From Thermoflexibacter ruber (GTDB lineage Bacteria; Bacteroidota; Bacteroidia; Cytophagales; Thermoflexibacteraceae), in contig NZ_FONY01000001.1 in assembly GCF_900113045.1 (NCBI RefSeq), positions 124,001 to 188,000 on the forward strand: a DNA stretch of 64,000 bases, in the 5' to 3' direction. The position numbers and the translations under genes were made by a program. Below are positions 42,211 to 52,133 of the stretch, piece by piece. The notes under the pieces were generated by a model that had not been told where the DNA came from, ran no database searches, and worked only from the letters and a program-made list of their open reading frames with translations. Within the stretch, counting starts at the first letter, position 1. The number at the start of each line of letters is the position of its first letter.

Positions 42211-43653
42211 GTGGAGAAACTCAAAAACTATATTAACGGGAAACTCATTTTACCTATTTCTCGGCAGTACATTGAGAATGTAAACCCAGCTACTGGCGAG
42301 GTGTATTCCTTGATACCTAATTCTGATGAAAGGGACTTGGCTTTGGCAGTGGAAGCGGCAAAAGGTGCTTTCACATCATGGGCAAGCACTTCTCAACAGG
42401 AGCGTTCCAAGCTATTAGTACAAATAGCCACTTTGATAGAAAAATACAGCGAAAAGTTGGCATTGGCAGAGAGCATAGACAACGGTAAGCCCCTAAGTTT
42501 GGCAAAAACAATGGATATTCCCAGAGCTGCTGCCAACTTTCATTTCTACGGCACAGCTATCTTGCACGAATTTTCTGAATCTCATTTTACTAATCCCATT
42601 GCGATTAATTACACGCTCAGGAAACCACTCGGCATTGTAGGCTGTATTTCCCCTTGGAACCTACCTTTGTATTTGTTTACTTGGAAAATAGCCCCCGCCT
42701 TAGCCACAGGAAATTGTGTGATTGCCAAACCTTCGGAAATTACTCCTATGACGGCTTACTTGCTTTCCCAAATTTGCATAGAGGCAGGCTTGCCCAAAGG
42801 AGTGCTAAATATAGTGCATGGATACGGACACAAAATAGGACAAGCCATAGCCGAACACCCGGAAATTCCAGCGATTTCCTTTACAGGAGGCACAGCTACA
42901 GGAAAAAAAATTGCTTTGGCTGGAGCGTCCCTTTTCAAAAAAATTTCCTTAGAGTTAGGAGGGAAAAACCCAAACATCATTTTCGCCGATGCGAATTTTG
43001 AAAACGCTTTGGCTACTTCTTTGCGTTCTTCTTTTGCCAACCAAGGGCAGATTTGCCTTTGCGGTTCACGCATTTTGATACAAAAATCTATTTATGAGCA
43101 GTTTAGAGATGAGTTTGTAAAAAAAGTAAAGCAACTCAATGTAGGCGATCCCTTAGAGGAAAGTACAGACTTAGGGGCTGTAGTTTCCAAAGCACACCAA
43201 GAAAAAGTGCTGTCTTACATTGCTTTAGCCCAAGAAGAAGGAGGAGAAATCTTGACAGGAGGCAAGGCAATCAGTCTATCAGGTCGTTGTAAAAATGGTT
43301 TTTTCATAGCACCTACTGTTATTGAAGGGCTTTCTGCCGATTGTCGTACTAACCAAGAAGAAATTTTCGGACCTGTAGTTACGCTGATTCCTTTTGGGAG
43401 CAGAGAAGAAGCCGTCGCCTTAGCCAACTGTACGCCCTATGGCTTGGCGGCGATGATTTGGACGGAAAACTTGACTACTGCTCACTATGTAGCCCATCAC
43501 TTGCAAAGTGGCATCATTTGGATAAATTGTTGGCTATTAAGAGATTTGCGAACTCCATTTGGAGGAATGAAAAACTCAGGGTTGGGGCGCGAGGGCGGAT
43601 TTGAAGCCCTGCGATTTTTTACGGAAGAAAAAAATATTTGTATCAAATTATGA
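42211..43653 (+). CDS. NAD(P)-dependent aldehyde dehydrogenase
   Basis: 480 residues starting at GTG 42211, five bases after porX. Oxidises an aldehyde to a carboxylic acid in the cytoplasm. Catalytic residues present: C282 in FANQGQICLCGSR and E248 in LELGGKNPN; the cofactor loop FTGGTATGKKI and the PWNLPLYLFTWKIAPALATG segment are typical. The pattern is closest to 2-hydroxymuconate/betaine-aldehyde-type enzymes, but the substrate is not known. Its stop overlaps the next gene's start by four bases (ATGA). Confidence 0.93.
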   Translation: MEKLKNYINGKLILPISRQYIENVNPATGEVYSLIPNSDERDLALAVEAAKGAFTSWASTSQQERSKLLVQIATLIEKYSEKLALAESIDNGKPLSLAKTMDIPRAAANFHFYGTAILHEFSESHFTNPIAINYTLRKPLGIVGCISPWNLPLYLFTWKIAPALATGNCVIAKPSEITPMTAYLLSQICIEAGLPKGVLNIVHGYGHKIGQAIAEHPEIPAISFTGGTATGKKIALAGASLFKKISLELGGKNPNIIFADANFENALATSLRSSFANQGQICLCGSRILIQKSIYEQFRDEFVKKVKQLNVGDPLEESTDLGAVVSKAHQEKVLSYIALAQEEGGEILTGGKAISLSGRCKNGFFIAPTVIEGLSADCRTNQEEIFGPVVTLIPFGSREEAVALANCTPYGLAAMIWTENLTTAHYVAHHLQSGIIWINCWLLRDLRTPFGGMKNSGLGREGGFEALRFFTEEKNICIKL

Positions 43654-44585
43654 CGAAAAAAATACTCATTGTAGATGAAATGCACTCCTCTCTACTACCC
43701 ATGCTACAAGAAATAGGTTTCCAAGCAGATTATCAGCCTAAAATCACCAAAGAAGAGGTTTTAGCAAGTATCGGAGAGTACGAAGGGATAGTAGTAAGGG
43801 GTAAGTTGAAAATAGATAAGCCATTTTTAGAAAAAGCCCAGCGATTGCGTTTTATTGCCAGAGCAGGCGCAGGTTTAGACCAGATAGACATAGAAGAAAC
43901 CCAAAAGAGAAACATTGCCCTGCTGAATGCACCCGAAGGCAATAGAGATGCTGTAGCAGAACACTGTGTAGGAATGTTGCTTTGTTTATTCAATAAAATC
44001 AACTTGGCAGACAAGCAGGTTCGTAACTTGGTTTGGGATAGAGAAGGCAATCGAGGCATAGAACTCATGGGCAAAACCGTAGGCATCATGGGCTATGGCA
44101 ACATGGGTCGAGCTTTTGCTCAAAGGTTAGTGGGTTTTGGTTGTCGGGTTTTAGCGTATGACCTTTGCGATGAGAAAGTTACAGATAGCTTTGTAATTAA
44201 ATCTTCTTTAGCCCAAATCCAAGCAGAAGCAGACATCTTTAGCTTGCATATTCCTTTGACCCCAGAGAATAAGCAAATTTTTACGGCTATTTTTTTTGAT
44301 AACTTTCAGAAAAATATTTTTATCATCAATACTGCCAGAGGAGAACTCCTTGATTTACAGGTATTAAAAGAAAAATTACGCTCAGGGAAAATTAGAGGTG
44401 CTTGCTTAGACGTATTGGAAAATGAAAAATTAGCTACTATGACAGAAAAACAAAAAGAAGCTTTTGAAGTCCTTAAAACAATGGACAATATTCTTTTCAC
44501 TCCACATGTAGCAGGCTGGACAGTAGAATCTTATATTAGGATTAATGAGGTGTTGGTGGAAAAGATAAGACGTTTAGATTTGTGA
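43650..44585 (+). CDS. D-2-hydroxyacid dehydrogenase (SerA-like)
   Basis: 311 residues from the ATG at 43650, which overlaps the aldehyde dehydrogenase stop as ATGA; a slightly longer frame is not used. The NAD-binding GIMGYGNMGRAFAQRL, the catalytic arginine in NTARGELLD, glutamate in CLDVLENE and histidine in FTPHVAGWT are all visible. It lacks the C-terminal ACT domain of many 3-phosphoglycerate dehydrogenases, so it may serve serine synthesis or reduce another 2-oxoacid. Coupled with the upstream aldehyde dehydrogenase. Confidence 0.9.
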   Translation: MTKKILIVDEMHSSLLPMLQEIGFQADYQPKITKEEVLASIGEYEGIVVRGKLKIDKPFLEKAQRLRFIARAGAGLDQIDIEETQKRNIALLNAPEGNRDAVAEHCVGMLLCLFNKINLADKQVRNLVWDREGNRGIELMGKTVGIMGYGNMGRAFAQRLVGFGCRVLAYDLCDEKVTDSFVIKSSLAQIQAEADIFSLHIPLTPENKQIFTAIFFDNFQKNIFIINTARGELLDLQVLKEKLRSGKIRGACLDVLENEKLATMTEKQKEAFEVLKTMDNILFTPHVAGWTVESYIRINEVLVEKIRRLDL

Positions 44586-44641
44586 AAAAGTTTCTCCAAA
44601 TCGCATAAGTACATCAACAATGCTAAACGTTCTTAGTAGAA

Positions 44642-44676
44642 AAATCCTACAAGATTGCAAAAACCTTGTAGGATTT
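44642..44676. terminator. Bidirectional terminator between convergent genes
   Basis: AAATCCTACAAG (44642-44653) and CTTGTAGGATTT (44665-44676) form a perfect 12-bp stem with an 11-base loop in the 137-base gap between the convergent hydroxyacid dehydrogenase and Mo-hydroxylase FAD-subunit genes. Confidence 0.8.
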
Positions 44677-44722
44677 CAATGCACTTAAAACTTGTGAGTT
44701 AAGAAAGCCATACTCCTATTCC

Positions 44723-45568
44723 TTACACCAAGCTCACCAATGCTCTTTTCAGATACACCTTTGCTAAGTGCTTGCGGTAGCCTTCATCAGCAAAGTGGTC
44801 AGAAAGGATATTGACACTCTCGGCGGCAATAGCAGCGGCTGACATGATGCTCGCTTCGTCTGTTTTTTGACCTTTCAAGGCATTCTCTACCGCAGTATCT
44901 CGGAAAGCCATGTCGGAAACACCCGTAAAAGCTACTTTTACATCATCAAATACGCCATTGACCTTTGCTACTACTGCACAGCCTACTATGGCAAAGCGAG
45001 AAGCAGGTTGCATGAACTTGAGGTAAGTAGTCTTTGTACCTGCGGGAGGGATAGGAACACGAATCTGAGTAATGATTTCTCCTTCCTCTAAGGCAGTGGT
45101 ATAAAAGCCTGTGAAGAAATCACTTGCCTTAATGCTGCGTTTTCCACCTCCTCCAGCTACTACTATGGTCGCTTCGGTTGCTAGCATAGAAGCAGGCCAG
45201 TCGGCAGCAGGGTCAGCATGAGCCAAACTCCCCCCCAGCGTGCCTGCATTGCGAACTTGCACGTCCCCAATGAGTTCTGCTGCTTGGGAGAGGATAGGCA
45301 AGTACTTTCTTACCAAGTCATTGGTCATAATTTCATAGTGCGTAGTCATAGCTCCTATTACTAACTCATTGCCTTCCTGAGAAATACCTTTGAGTTCGGG
45401 AATACGACTAATGTCAATCAACTTTGTAGGGCGATTGAGGCGCAATTTGAGAGCAGGAATAAGGCTGTGCCCTCCTGCTAATAGTTTTGCATTGTCGTCT
45501 TCTTGCAGTAAAACTATCGCCTCGTCTATACTTTTTGCTTTGATATATTCAAATTCTGATGGAATCAT
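44723..45568 (-). CDS. Molybdenum hydroxylase FAD subunit (CoxM/XdhB-like)
   Basis: 281 residues. FAD-binding motifs of the CO-dehydrogenase medium-subunit family: AKLLAGGHSLIPALKLRL (first AGGHS) and IGDVQVRNAGTLGGSLAHAD (second TxGGS). The C-terminal CO_deh_flav_C domain follows (YLKFMQPASRFAIVGCAVVA). It passes electrons from the 2Fe-2S centres of the small subunit to an acceptor. Third gene of the cluster: small, large, medium. A 97-base A/T-repeat spacer separates it from the large-subunit gene. Confidence 0.93.
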   Translation of the reverse strand: MIPSEFEYIKAKSIDEAIVLLQEDDNAKLLAGGHSLIPALKLRLNRPTKLIDISRIPELKGISQEGNELVIGAMTTHYEIMTNDLVRKYLPILSQAAELIGDVQVRNAGTLGGSLAHADPAADWPASMLATEATIVVAGGGGKRSIKASDFFTGFYTTALEEGEIITQIRVPIPPAGTKTTYLKFMQPASRFAIVGCAVVAKVNGVFDDVKVAFTGVSDMAFRDTAVENALKGQKTDEASIMSAAAIAAESVNILSDHFADEGYRKHLAKVYLKRALVSLV

Positions 45569-45579
45569 GTCTTTAATTA

Positions 45580-45662
45580 CTAATTAATAATTTTTTAATT
45601 ACTAATCACTAATTAGAAATTACTAAATCAAAATTCATCATTAGTAATTCATCATTAGTAAT
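45580..45662. repeat. A/T-rich repeats between two Mo-hydroxylase genes
   Basis: Degenerate TAATTACTAATT strings and an exact tandem ATTCATCATTAGTA duplication (about 45632-45661) fill this gap. Similar ATTACTAATT / AATTATGAATT filler occurs inside the nqr operon. Confidence 0.6.
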
Positions 45663-45665
45663 TGC

Positions 45666-48032
45666 TCATTTCCCATGTATTGCTTTCCACACTCTCTGTG
45701 GCGTAAGTGGCATTTTGATGTCTTTGATGTTGAAAGGAGCAAGGGCATCAAGTACTGCATTGACTACCGCAGGGGCAGAGCCAATTGTTCCTGCTTCTCC
45801 TGCACCTTTTACTCCCAAAGGATTATGAGGACAGGGCGTTATGGTTCTGTCCACCTCAAAAGAAGGCACATCATCAGCTCTTGGCATGGTGTAGTCCATG
45901 TATGAGCCTGTGAGCAGCTGACCGTTGTCATCGTAAATAGCCTCCTCAAAAAGTGCCTGTCCAATGCCTTGTACTACGCCACCATGTATCTGTCCCTCTA
46001 CTATCATAGGATTAATAATGTTTCCTACGTCATCACAAGCCACAAAGCGTTTCAAATTAACTTTTCCTGTTTCTATATCCACCTCTACCACTGCAATATG
46101 CGCCCCATAAGGATAGGTAAAGTTAGCAGGGTCGTAGAAACTTGAAAAGTCCAATCCTGGTTCTAAACCTTGTGGGTAGTCATGTGGTACATAAGCCGTT
46201 AAGGCAATATCTCCAAAGCCAATAGATTTATCTGTACCTTTGACTGTCCACTTTCCGCCTGCATACTCGAGGTCATCAACCGAAGCCTCTAATTTGTGGG
46301 CGGCGATTTTCGCTCCTTTTTCCAAAACTTTGTCAATGCTTTTTACAATGGCACTGCCTCCTACTGCCAAAGAACGAGAGCCATACGTTCCCATGCCAAA
46401 AGCTACAGAATCAGAATCTCCGTGTACGATTTCCACATCGCTCATGCTGATTCCGAGTTTGTCTGCCACTACTTGTGCAAAGGTGGTTTCATGTCCTTGT
46501 CCGTGAGAGTGCGAGCCTGTGTAAACGCTGACCTTGCCTGTGGGCTGGATTCGGACTTGGGCAGACTCAAATAGCCCTGCTCTTGCACCCAACGAGCCTA
46601 CTACTGCTGATGGAGCTATGCCACAAGCCTCTATGTAAGTAGAAATGCCAATCCCTAAGTATTTTCCATTTTTACGAGCCTCCTCTTGCTCTTTCCTAAA
46701 ATTCTTGTAATCCACCATTTCTAAGGCTCTTTCTAATACTGCAGGATAGTTCCCACTGTCGTATTGCAAAGCTACTTGGGTCTGATACCCTGGTTGGTTT
46801 ACTCCGTCAAAAGGAGGGATAAAGTTTTTAAAACGCAACTCGGCAGGGTCTATGCCTAACTCTCTTGCGCCATTTTCTACTAATCTTTCCAAGAGATAAG
46901 TCGCTTCGGGACGACCTGCACCTCTATACGCATCTACTGCGGTGGTGTGCGTAAATGCCCCTGTAACCTCTACGTGAATCGCAGGGGTAGTGTAAAGTCC
47001 TTGCAAAAGCGTTCCATGCAAATAAGTAGGCACGCAAGTAGAGAAAGTAGAAAGATAAGCCCCTAAGTTGGCGGCAGTTCTGACTCTTAGAGCCATAATT
47101 TTTCCGTCTTTGTCAAAGCCCATTTCTGCTCTGGTAACGTGGTCGCGTCCATGCGCATCAGTAATAAAACTTTCGCTGCGTTCCGCTGTCCACTTTACTG
47201 GGCGACCGATTTGCTTAGATGCCCAAGTAACTAAGGCTTCCTCTACGTAATGGAAAATTTTGCTACCAAAACCTCCCCCTACGTCTGGGGCGATTACCCT
47301 AACCTTATGTTCAGGCAGACCAAGCACAAAAGCACACATCAAGAGCCTGATTAAGTGAGGGTTTTGAGAAGAAGTATAGAGCGTATATCTATCATTGGTT
47401 TCGTCATAGTCGCCAATAGCGGCACGAGGTTCTATGGCATTGGGTACAAGGCGTTGATTGACAAACTCTAAACTTGTTACGTGATGTGCCTTAGCCATAT
47501 AATCATCTGTTTTTTGTCTATCGCCCAATTCCCACACATAACATTTATTGTCAGGAGCAATGTCATGAACTACGGGCGCACCTTTTTGAATGGCTTTATA
47601 GGGGTCAGTTACGCAGGGGAGTTCCTCATATTCAATCTCTACCATTTCTGCGGCATCTTTTGCCAATGCTCTGCTTTCTGCGATGATTATTGCTACAGAG
47701 TCCCCAACGTGCAAAACTTTATCTTTGACCAAAAGCGGGTGAGGAGGCTCTTTCATCGTTTCTCCTGTATTAAAATTCACCTGCCAGCCACAAGGTACAC
47801 CGTTTACCCCTGATTTGGCGATGTCCTCTCCTGTAAAAATAGCCACTATACCCTCCATAGCTAAGGCTTGAGAAGTGTCCAATTTCAAAATCTTAGCATG
47901 AGCATACGGGCTACGAATAATGTAAGCATAAGTCATGTTAGGCAATACAATATCATCTGTATATTTGCCCTTTCCTGTGATAAAACGCTTGTCTTCAACA
48001 CGTTTTACAGCTTGTCCTATCAAACTACACAT
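45666..48032 (-). CDS. Molybdenum hydroxylase large subunit, form II CO-dehydrogenase-like
   Basis: 788 residues, full length. It begins [20 protein letters not shown]. The active-site loop reads AYRGAGR (residues 368-374), the mark of form II enzymes, not the AYxCSFR of true CO dehydrogenase. The catalytic glutamate E746 lies in [11 protein letters not shown]. Molybdopterin-binding GGGFGSKIF and [14 protein letters not shown] are present. Such enzymes hydroxylate aldehydes, purines or other heterocycles; CO oxidation is unlikely. Its start overlaps the small-subunit gene's end by eight bases. No coxD/coxF/xdhC-type maturation genes are in the window. Confidence 0.94.
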   Translation of the reverse strand: MCSLIGQAVKRVEDKRFITGKGKYTDDIVLPNMTYAYIIRSPYAHAKILKLDTSQALAMEGIVAIFTGEDIAKSGVNGVPCGWQVNFNTGETMKEPPHPLLVKDKVLHVGDSVAIIIAESRALAKDAAEMVEIEYEELPCVTDPYKAIQKGAPVVHDIAPDNKCYVWELGDRQKTDDYMAKAHHVTSLEFVNQRLVPNAIEPRAAIGDYDETNDRYTLYTSSQNPHLIRLLMCAFVLGLPEHKVRVIAPDVGGGFGSKIFHYVEEALVTWASKQIGRPVKWTAERSESFITDAHGRDHVTRAEMGFDKDGKIMALRVRTAANLGAYLSTFSTCVPTYLHGTLLQGLYTTPAIHVEVTGAFTHTTAVDAYRGAGRPEATYLLERLVENGARELGIDPAELRFKNFIPPFDGVNQPGYQTQVALQYDSGNYPAVLERALEMVDYKNFRKEQEEARKNGKYLGIGISTYIEACGIAPSAVVGSLGARAGLFESAQVRIQPTGKVSVYTGSHSHGQGHETTFAQVVADKLGISMSDVEIVHGDSDSVAFGMGTYGSRSLAVGGSAIVKSIDKVLEKGAKIAAHKLEASVDDLEYAGGKWTVKGTDKSIGFGDIALTAYVPHDYPQGLEPGLDFSSFYDPANFTYPYGAHIAVVEVDIETGKVNLKRFVACDDVGNIINPMIVEGQIHGGVVQGIGQALFEEAIYDDNGQLLTGSYMDYTMPRADDVPSFEVDRTITPCPHNPLGVKGAGEAGTIGSAPAVVNAVLDALAPFNIKDIKMPLTPQRVWKAIHGK

Positions 48033-48513
48033 GAGCCACCTCCTTTTCTTTCATTTTTGTTGCGGCGTACTGAATAGCTTTTACAATGTTGTGATAACCT
48101 GTGCAACGACAAAAATTACCCTCCAAGGCATGCCTAATTTCAGTTTCGGTAGGTTCAGGATTCTTATTGAGCAAGTCCACTGCGGTCATAATCATACCAG
48201 GTGTGCAAAAACCACACTGCAAGCCATGCTCTTCACGAAAACCCTCTTGGATAGGGTGCAGTTCGCCATTTTGAGCAAGTCCTTCTACTGTGGTAATAGA
48301 GCAACCGTCAGCTTGCGCCGCCAGCATAGTGCAAGATTTAACAGCCTTGCCGTCTAAAATGACTGTACAAGCACCACAACTGCTTGTATCACAACCAATA
48401 TGCGTACCTGTCAGTCGCAATTGGTCGCGGAGATAATACACGAGTAGCTGCCGAGCCTCAACAGTACTTCTGTGTTTTTTTCCGTTTACTTCTACTTGAA
48501 TGGATAGATTCAT
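48025..48513 (-). CDS. Molybdenum hydroxylase 2Fe-2S small subunit (CoxS/XdhC-like)
   Basis: 162 residues from the ATG at 48513 (an upstream extension of 27 codons is A/T-rich and rejected). Plant-type 2Fe-2S motif [16 protein letters not shown] with its fourth Cys in KSCTML, and the second cluster motif [10 protein letters not shown] ... NFCRCTGY. It carries electrons from the molybdenum centre to the FAD subunit. First gene of the operon, overlapping the large-subunit start by eight bases. The 255-base upstream gap shows no clear TAnnTTTG promoter on this strand. Confidence 0.95.
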   Translation of the reverse strand: MNLSIQVEVNGKKHRSTVEARQLLVYYLRDQLRLTGTHIGCDTSSCGACTVILDGKAVKSCTMLAAQADGCSITTVEGLAQNGELHPIQEGFREEHGLQCGFCTPGMIMTAVDLLNKNPEPTETEIRHALEGNFCRCTGYHNIVKAIQYAATKMKEKEVAHV

Positions 48514-48768
48514 ATTTACTATGTTATGATATGAGTTGTTAGTAATTAAGTGAGTTTCTTTAGAAATGATAAGGTTGAAAGAAGAAACTTGCAAAGAAAA
48601 TTATGCTTGTAAGTTATAAAGATTTTATTGGATTTAAAAAAGGTGAATAGGGAAATTTTTATCTTTAATAGCTTATTTTGAATGAATCTAAATAAGACAA
48701 CTTAATATTTTCTTTTTGAAAATTCCAATTTTAACTTTACCTTGCTTTCAATAAATCCTTTTAGAAAA

Positions 48769-51700
48769 ATGAGAATATTTATGAATAGAAAAATGCAAAA
48801 TCTGGAATCAGAACGGGCTGGAATCTGGAATCAAAGTAATTTGGAGGCTGGAATAAAATATAATTATCAATTAACAATAAACAGTCATCAATTAATTATT
48901 AACCAACAACAACCGGCAATAAACAACCAACAATCAACCATTTCAATCTACTTCAAACTTTGTGCTTTAGTGATTTTTGTACTATTAAGTTTCACTGCTT
49001 ACAGCCAAAAAGTACTGAGCAATATTCTCTATGATTCCACTTTTTTGCAAGGAATGAAATATCGCTTAGTCGGACCTTATCGCGGAGGCAGAGTTACCGC
49101 AGTTACAGGGGTGGCAAATGAAATCATGACCTATTACTTTGGCGGCACAGGTGGGGGCGTTTGGAAAACGACAGATGGCGGAATTTCTTGGAAAAATATC
49201 TCAGATAACTACTTTGCTTGCGCTCCTATTGGAGCAGTGGAAGTCGCACCTTCGGACAATAATGTAGTTTATGTAGGCACAGGCTCAGCGGCGATTCGGG
49301 GGAATGTTACCATAGGTTGCGGAATGTATAAGTCCACTGACGCAGGAAATTCATGGAAACCTATCGGTTTAGATAAAGCTGGGCAAATCGGAAGAATTGC
49401 CATTCACCCACAAAATCCTGATTTAGTATATGCTGCTGCCTTAGGAAATCCTTTTGCCAAGAATAAGGAAAGGGGTGTTTTTAGAAGCAAGGACGGCGGA
49501 AAGTCTTGGGAAAAAGTCTTGTTTCTTAACGACTCGACAGGTTGTGTGGATTTGGTGATTGATGTGAAAAATCCTCGCGTGCTGTATGCAGGAATGTGGA
49601 GAGCGGAACGAAAATCTTGGAATATGATAGATGGAGGGCATACAGGAGGGCTTTACAAAAGCACTGACGGAGGCGATACTTGGAAAAAATTGGGAGGTGG
49701 TTTCCCTGATTCGGGTTTGCTGGGCAGAATTGGCGTAGCCGTTTCCCCTGTGAATCCCAATAGAGTTTGGGCTATCATAGAAACTGCAGAAGAAACCAAA
49801 GGGGGGGTGTATCGTTCTGATGATGCGGGAGAAACTTGGCAGAGAGTAAACAGAGAACACAAGTTGCGTCAGCGAGCTTGGTACTACAACAATATTTATG
49901 CAGATACAAAAAATGAAAATGCGGTATATGTTTGCAACGTGGACTTTTTCAAAAGCATAGACGGAGGAGTTTCTTTTTATGAAATAGATACGCCTCACGG
50001 AGACAATCATGCCCTTTGGATTAATCCCAATTTCCCTGAATACATGATTCAAGGTAACGATGGAGGAGCAAATGTTTCTTTTAATGGAGGTCGTACCTGG
50101 TCGAGCATCTACAACCAACCTACGGCAGAAATGTACCGAGTTACGGTAGATAACCAATTCCCTTATCGTATCTACGGAGCGCAACAGGACAACACTACTA
50201 TTTCCGTTCCGAGCCGCAACAATGGTGGTTTAACTCCCTATCAGCATTGGTACGCGGTAGCAGGGGGCGAAAGTGGGCATATTGCCGTCGACCCTCGCAA
50301 TCCTAAAATTGTCTATTCAGGCAATTACATTGGTTTGATAGACCGTATAGACCTCGAGAAAGGGCATGAAAGGAATGTAGTCGCCTATCCACAAATGCAC
50401 GATGGCGTAGCCCCAAAAGACATCAAATATCGCTTTCAATGGAACGCACCGATTCGCCTTTCCCCTCACAATCCTGATGTGCTTTACCACTGCTCGCAGT
50501 ACGTTCACAAGTCCATAGACGCAGGACAAACTTGGCAGGTCATCAGTCCAGATTTGACGACCAATAACCAAAAGTATCAAAACCTACCCGGTGAACCTAT
50601 CCAGCACGACCACACAGGCGTAGAACTTTTTACTACCATTTTTGCTTTTGAGGAATCGCCTATTGAAAAAGACGTGCTTTGGGTGGGGAGCGATGATGGT
50701 CTGGTGCATATTTCTATGAATGGAGGGAAAAATTGGCAAAATATCACTCCACCTTTTATGCCCAAAGATGCTACGGTGAATATGATAGAAGTTTCCAACC
50801 ATGCCAAAGGTCGTGCTTTTTTGGCGGTGCATAAGTACAGGGAAAACAATTTCCAACCTTACATTTTCCTCACAGAGGACTACGGAAAAACTTGGAAACA
50901 ACTCACTGACGGCAAAAATGGAATCCCTGAAAATCACTTTGTAAGGGTGGTAAGAGAGGATAAGGACAAAAAAGGCTTGCTCTATGCAGGCACAGAGTAC
51001 GGGATGTATATTTCTTTTAATGAAGGCAAAACTTGGCAATCTTTCCAACTGAATTTGCCTATAACCCCTATTACCGACTTGGCAGTGCATCAAAAAGACT
51101 TAGTAGTAGCAACACAAGGGCGTTCTTTTTGGATTTTAGACGATTTAAGTCCTTTGCACCAATTTTCAGAAAGCCTAAAACAAGCCAAAGTCCAACTTTT
51201 TAAACCAAGAACTGCCTACAAAGCCCAATTTAGCGAAAGAAGAGGTGCTAACTTCCCTGAACCCGCTCCCAATGGGGCTATCCTTTATTTTTACTTAACA
51301 AAAGGCTATGAAAGCAATGTCAGGATAGAAATTTTAGATAAAAACGAACAGATGGTGAAAGTTTTTGCTACCAAAGCTGACCGAGAGAAGAAAGAGCAGA
51401 ACATAAGTGCAGTAGCGGGAATGAACCGCTTAGTATGGAACTTGAAAGGGACTGCCCCTGACATAATAGAGGGTTCATTTTTCTCCTTAGCCGATGTAGG
51501 GGGAATTAACCTGCCCACAGGAAAATACCAAGTGCGACTGACAGCAGGAGAAATTGTACAGAAGCAAGAATTAGAAGTTTTGAAAAATCCTAATTGGACA
51601 GTAACAGATGAGGACTTACAAGCCCAATATACCTTAGCCAAAGAAATAAAAAGCAAGTTATCAGAGTGCCACCAAGCTATCCGAAGGCTCAGAGATGTGC

Positions 51701-52074
51701 GTTACCAACTTACTGATGTATCCAAAAGAGCGATAAAAGCAGGTTTCAGCAAAGAAATAGAAACACAAGCCAACGAAATTATCAAAAAACTCAATGCCTT
51801 AGAGGAGGAACTTATCCAAACACGTAGCGAAAGCGGGCAAGACCCTGTGAACTACCCTCCTAAGTTAGACGACCAAATTGCCTACCTTTACAGCGTAGTG
51901 AACTACCAAGATGCCAAACCCACGCAAGGCTGTTATGAGCGTTTGGAGGATTTAACAAAGGAACTGGCAGTGCATTTAGACCAACTGAAAGTACTGCTAA
52001 GTACAGGACTAAAATCGTTTAATGAGCTTCTCAGCAAAGAAGGAGTCAATCAGGTAATTGCCCCGAGAAGGTAA
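48769..52074 (+). CDS. Secreted VPS10/sortilin-like BNR-repeat protein
   Basis: About 1100 residues. After an odd N-terminal stretch comes a signal-like hydrophobic segment (LCALVIFVLLSFTAYSQ). Then come many BNR/Asp-box-type repeats (GGGVWKTTDGGISWKN, GMYKSTDAGNSWKP, GVFRSKDGGKSWEK, GLYKSTDGGDTWKKL, GVYRSDDAGETWQR) that form VPS10-type beta-propellers to about residue 750. A C-terminal beta domain and helical end follow. Related proteins are annotated as glycosyl hydrolase (BNR) but no catalytic residues can be assigned. Start uncertain: three ATGs (48769, 48781, 48796) precede low-complexity N/Q-rich sequence that looks like intergenic filler. Confidence 0.85.
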   Translation: MRIFMNRKMQNLESERAGIWNQSNLEAGIKYNYQLTINSHQLIINQQQPAINNQQSTISIYFKLCALVIFVLLSFTAYSQKVLSNILYDSTFLQGMKYRLVGPYRGGRVTAVTGVANEIMTYYFGGTGGGVWKTTDGGISWKNISDNYFACAPIGAVEVAPSDNNVVYVGTGSAAIRGNVTIGCGMYKSTDAGNSWKPIGLDKAGQIGRIAIHPQNPDLVYAAALGNPFAKNKERGVFRSKDGGKSWEKVLFLNDSTGCVDLVIDVKNPRVLYAGMWRAERKSWNMIDGGHTGGLYKSTDGGDTWKKLGGGFPDSGLLGRIGVAVSPVNPNRVWAIIETAEETKGGVYRSDDAGETWQRVNREHKLRQRAWYYNNIYADTKNENAVYVCNVDFFKSIDGGVSFYEIDTPHGDNHALWINPNFPEYMIQGNDGGANVSFNGGRTWSSIYNQPTAEMYRVTVDNQFPYRIYGAQQDNTTISVPSRNNGGLTPYQHWYAVAGGESGHIAVDPRNPKIVYSGNYIGLIDRIDLEKGHERNVVAYPQMHDGVAPKDIKYRFQWNAPIRLSPHNPDVLYHCSQYVHKSIDAGQTWQVISPDLTTNNQKYQNLPGEPIQHDHTGVELFTTIFAFEESPIEKDVLWVGSDDGLVHISMNGGKNWQNITPPFMPKDATVNMIEVSNHAKGRAFLAVHKYRENNFQPYIFLTEDYGKTWKQLTDGKNGIPENHFVRVVREDKDKKGLLYAGTEYGMYISFNEGKTWQSFQLNLPITPITDLAVHQKDLVVATQGRSFWILDDLSPLHQFSESLKQAKVQLFKPRTAYKAQFSERRGANFPEPAPNGAILYFYLTKGYESNVRIEILDKNEQMVKVFATKADREKKEQNISAVAGMNRLVWNLKGTAPDIIEGSFFSLADVGGINLPTGKYQVRLTAGEIVQKQELEVLKNPNWTVTDEDLQAQYTLAKEIKSKLSECHQAIRRLRDVRYQLTDVSKRAIKAGFSKEIETQANEIIKKLNALEEELIQTRSESGQDPVNYPPKLDDQIAYLYSVVNYQDAKPTQGCYERLEDLTKELAVHLDQLKVLLSTGLKSFNELLSKEGVNQVIAPRR

Positions 52075-52094
52075 GCTAAAAATAAATCAAGTAG

Positions 52095-52116
52095 GTACGA
52101 GTTCCCTGACTCGTAC
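52095..52116. terminator. Hairpin between convergent VPS10 and DUF418 genes
   Basis: GTACGAGT (52095-52102) pairs with ACTCGTAC (52109-52116) over TCCCTG, and weaker pairs extend it. It occupies the 59-base gap between two convergent genes. No strong T-run is seen, so this is a moderate call. Confidence 0.55.
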
Positions 52117-52133
52117 TTACCTAATTCAAAAAA

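Noticed and set aside
45666-48513. Aerobic CO dehydrogenase in the strict sense
   Set aside because: The active-site loop is AYRGAGR (form II), not AYxCSFR, so CO oxidation should not be claimed.
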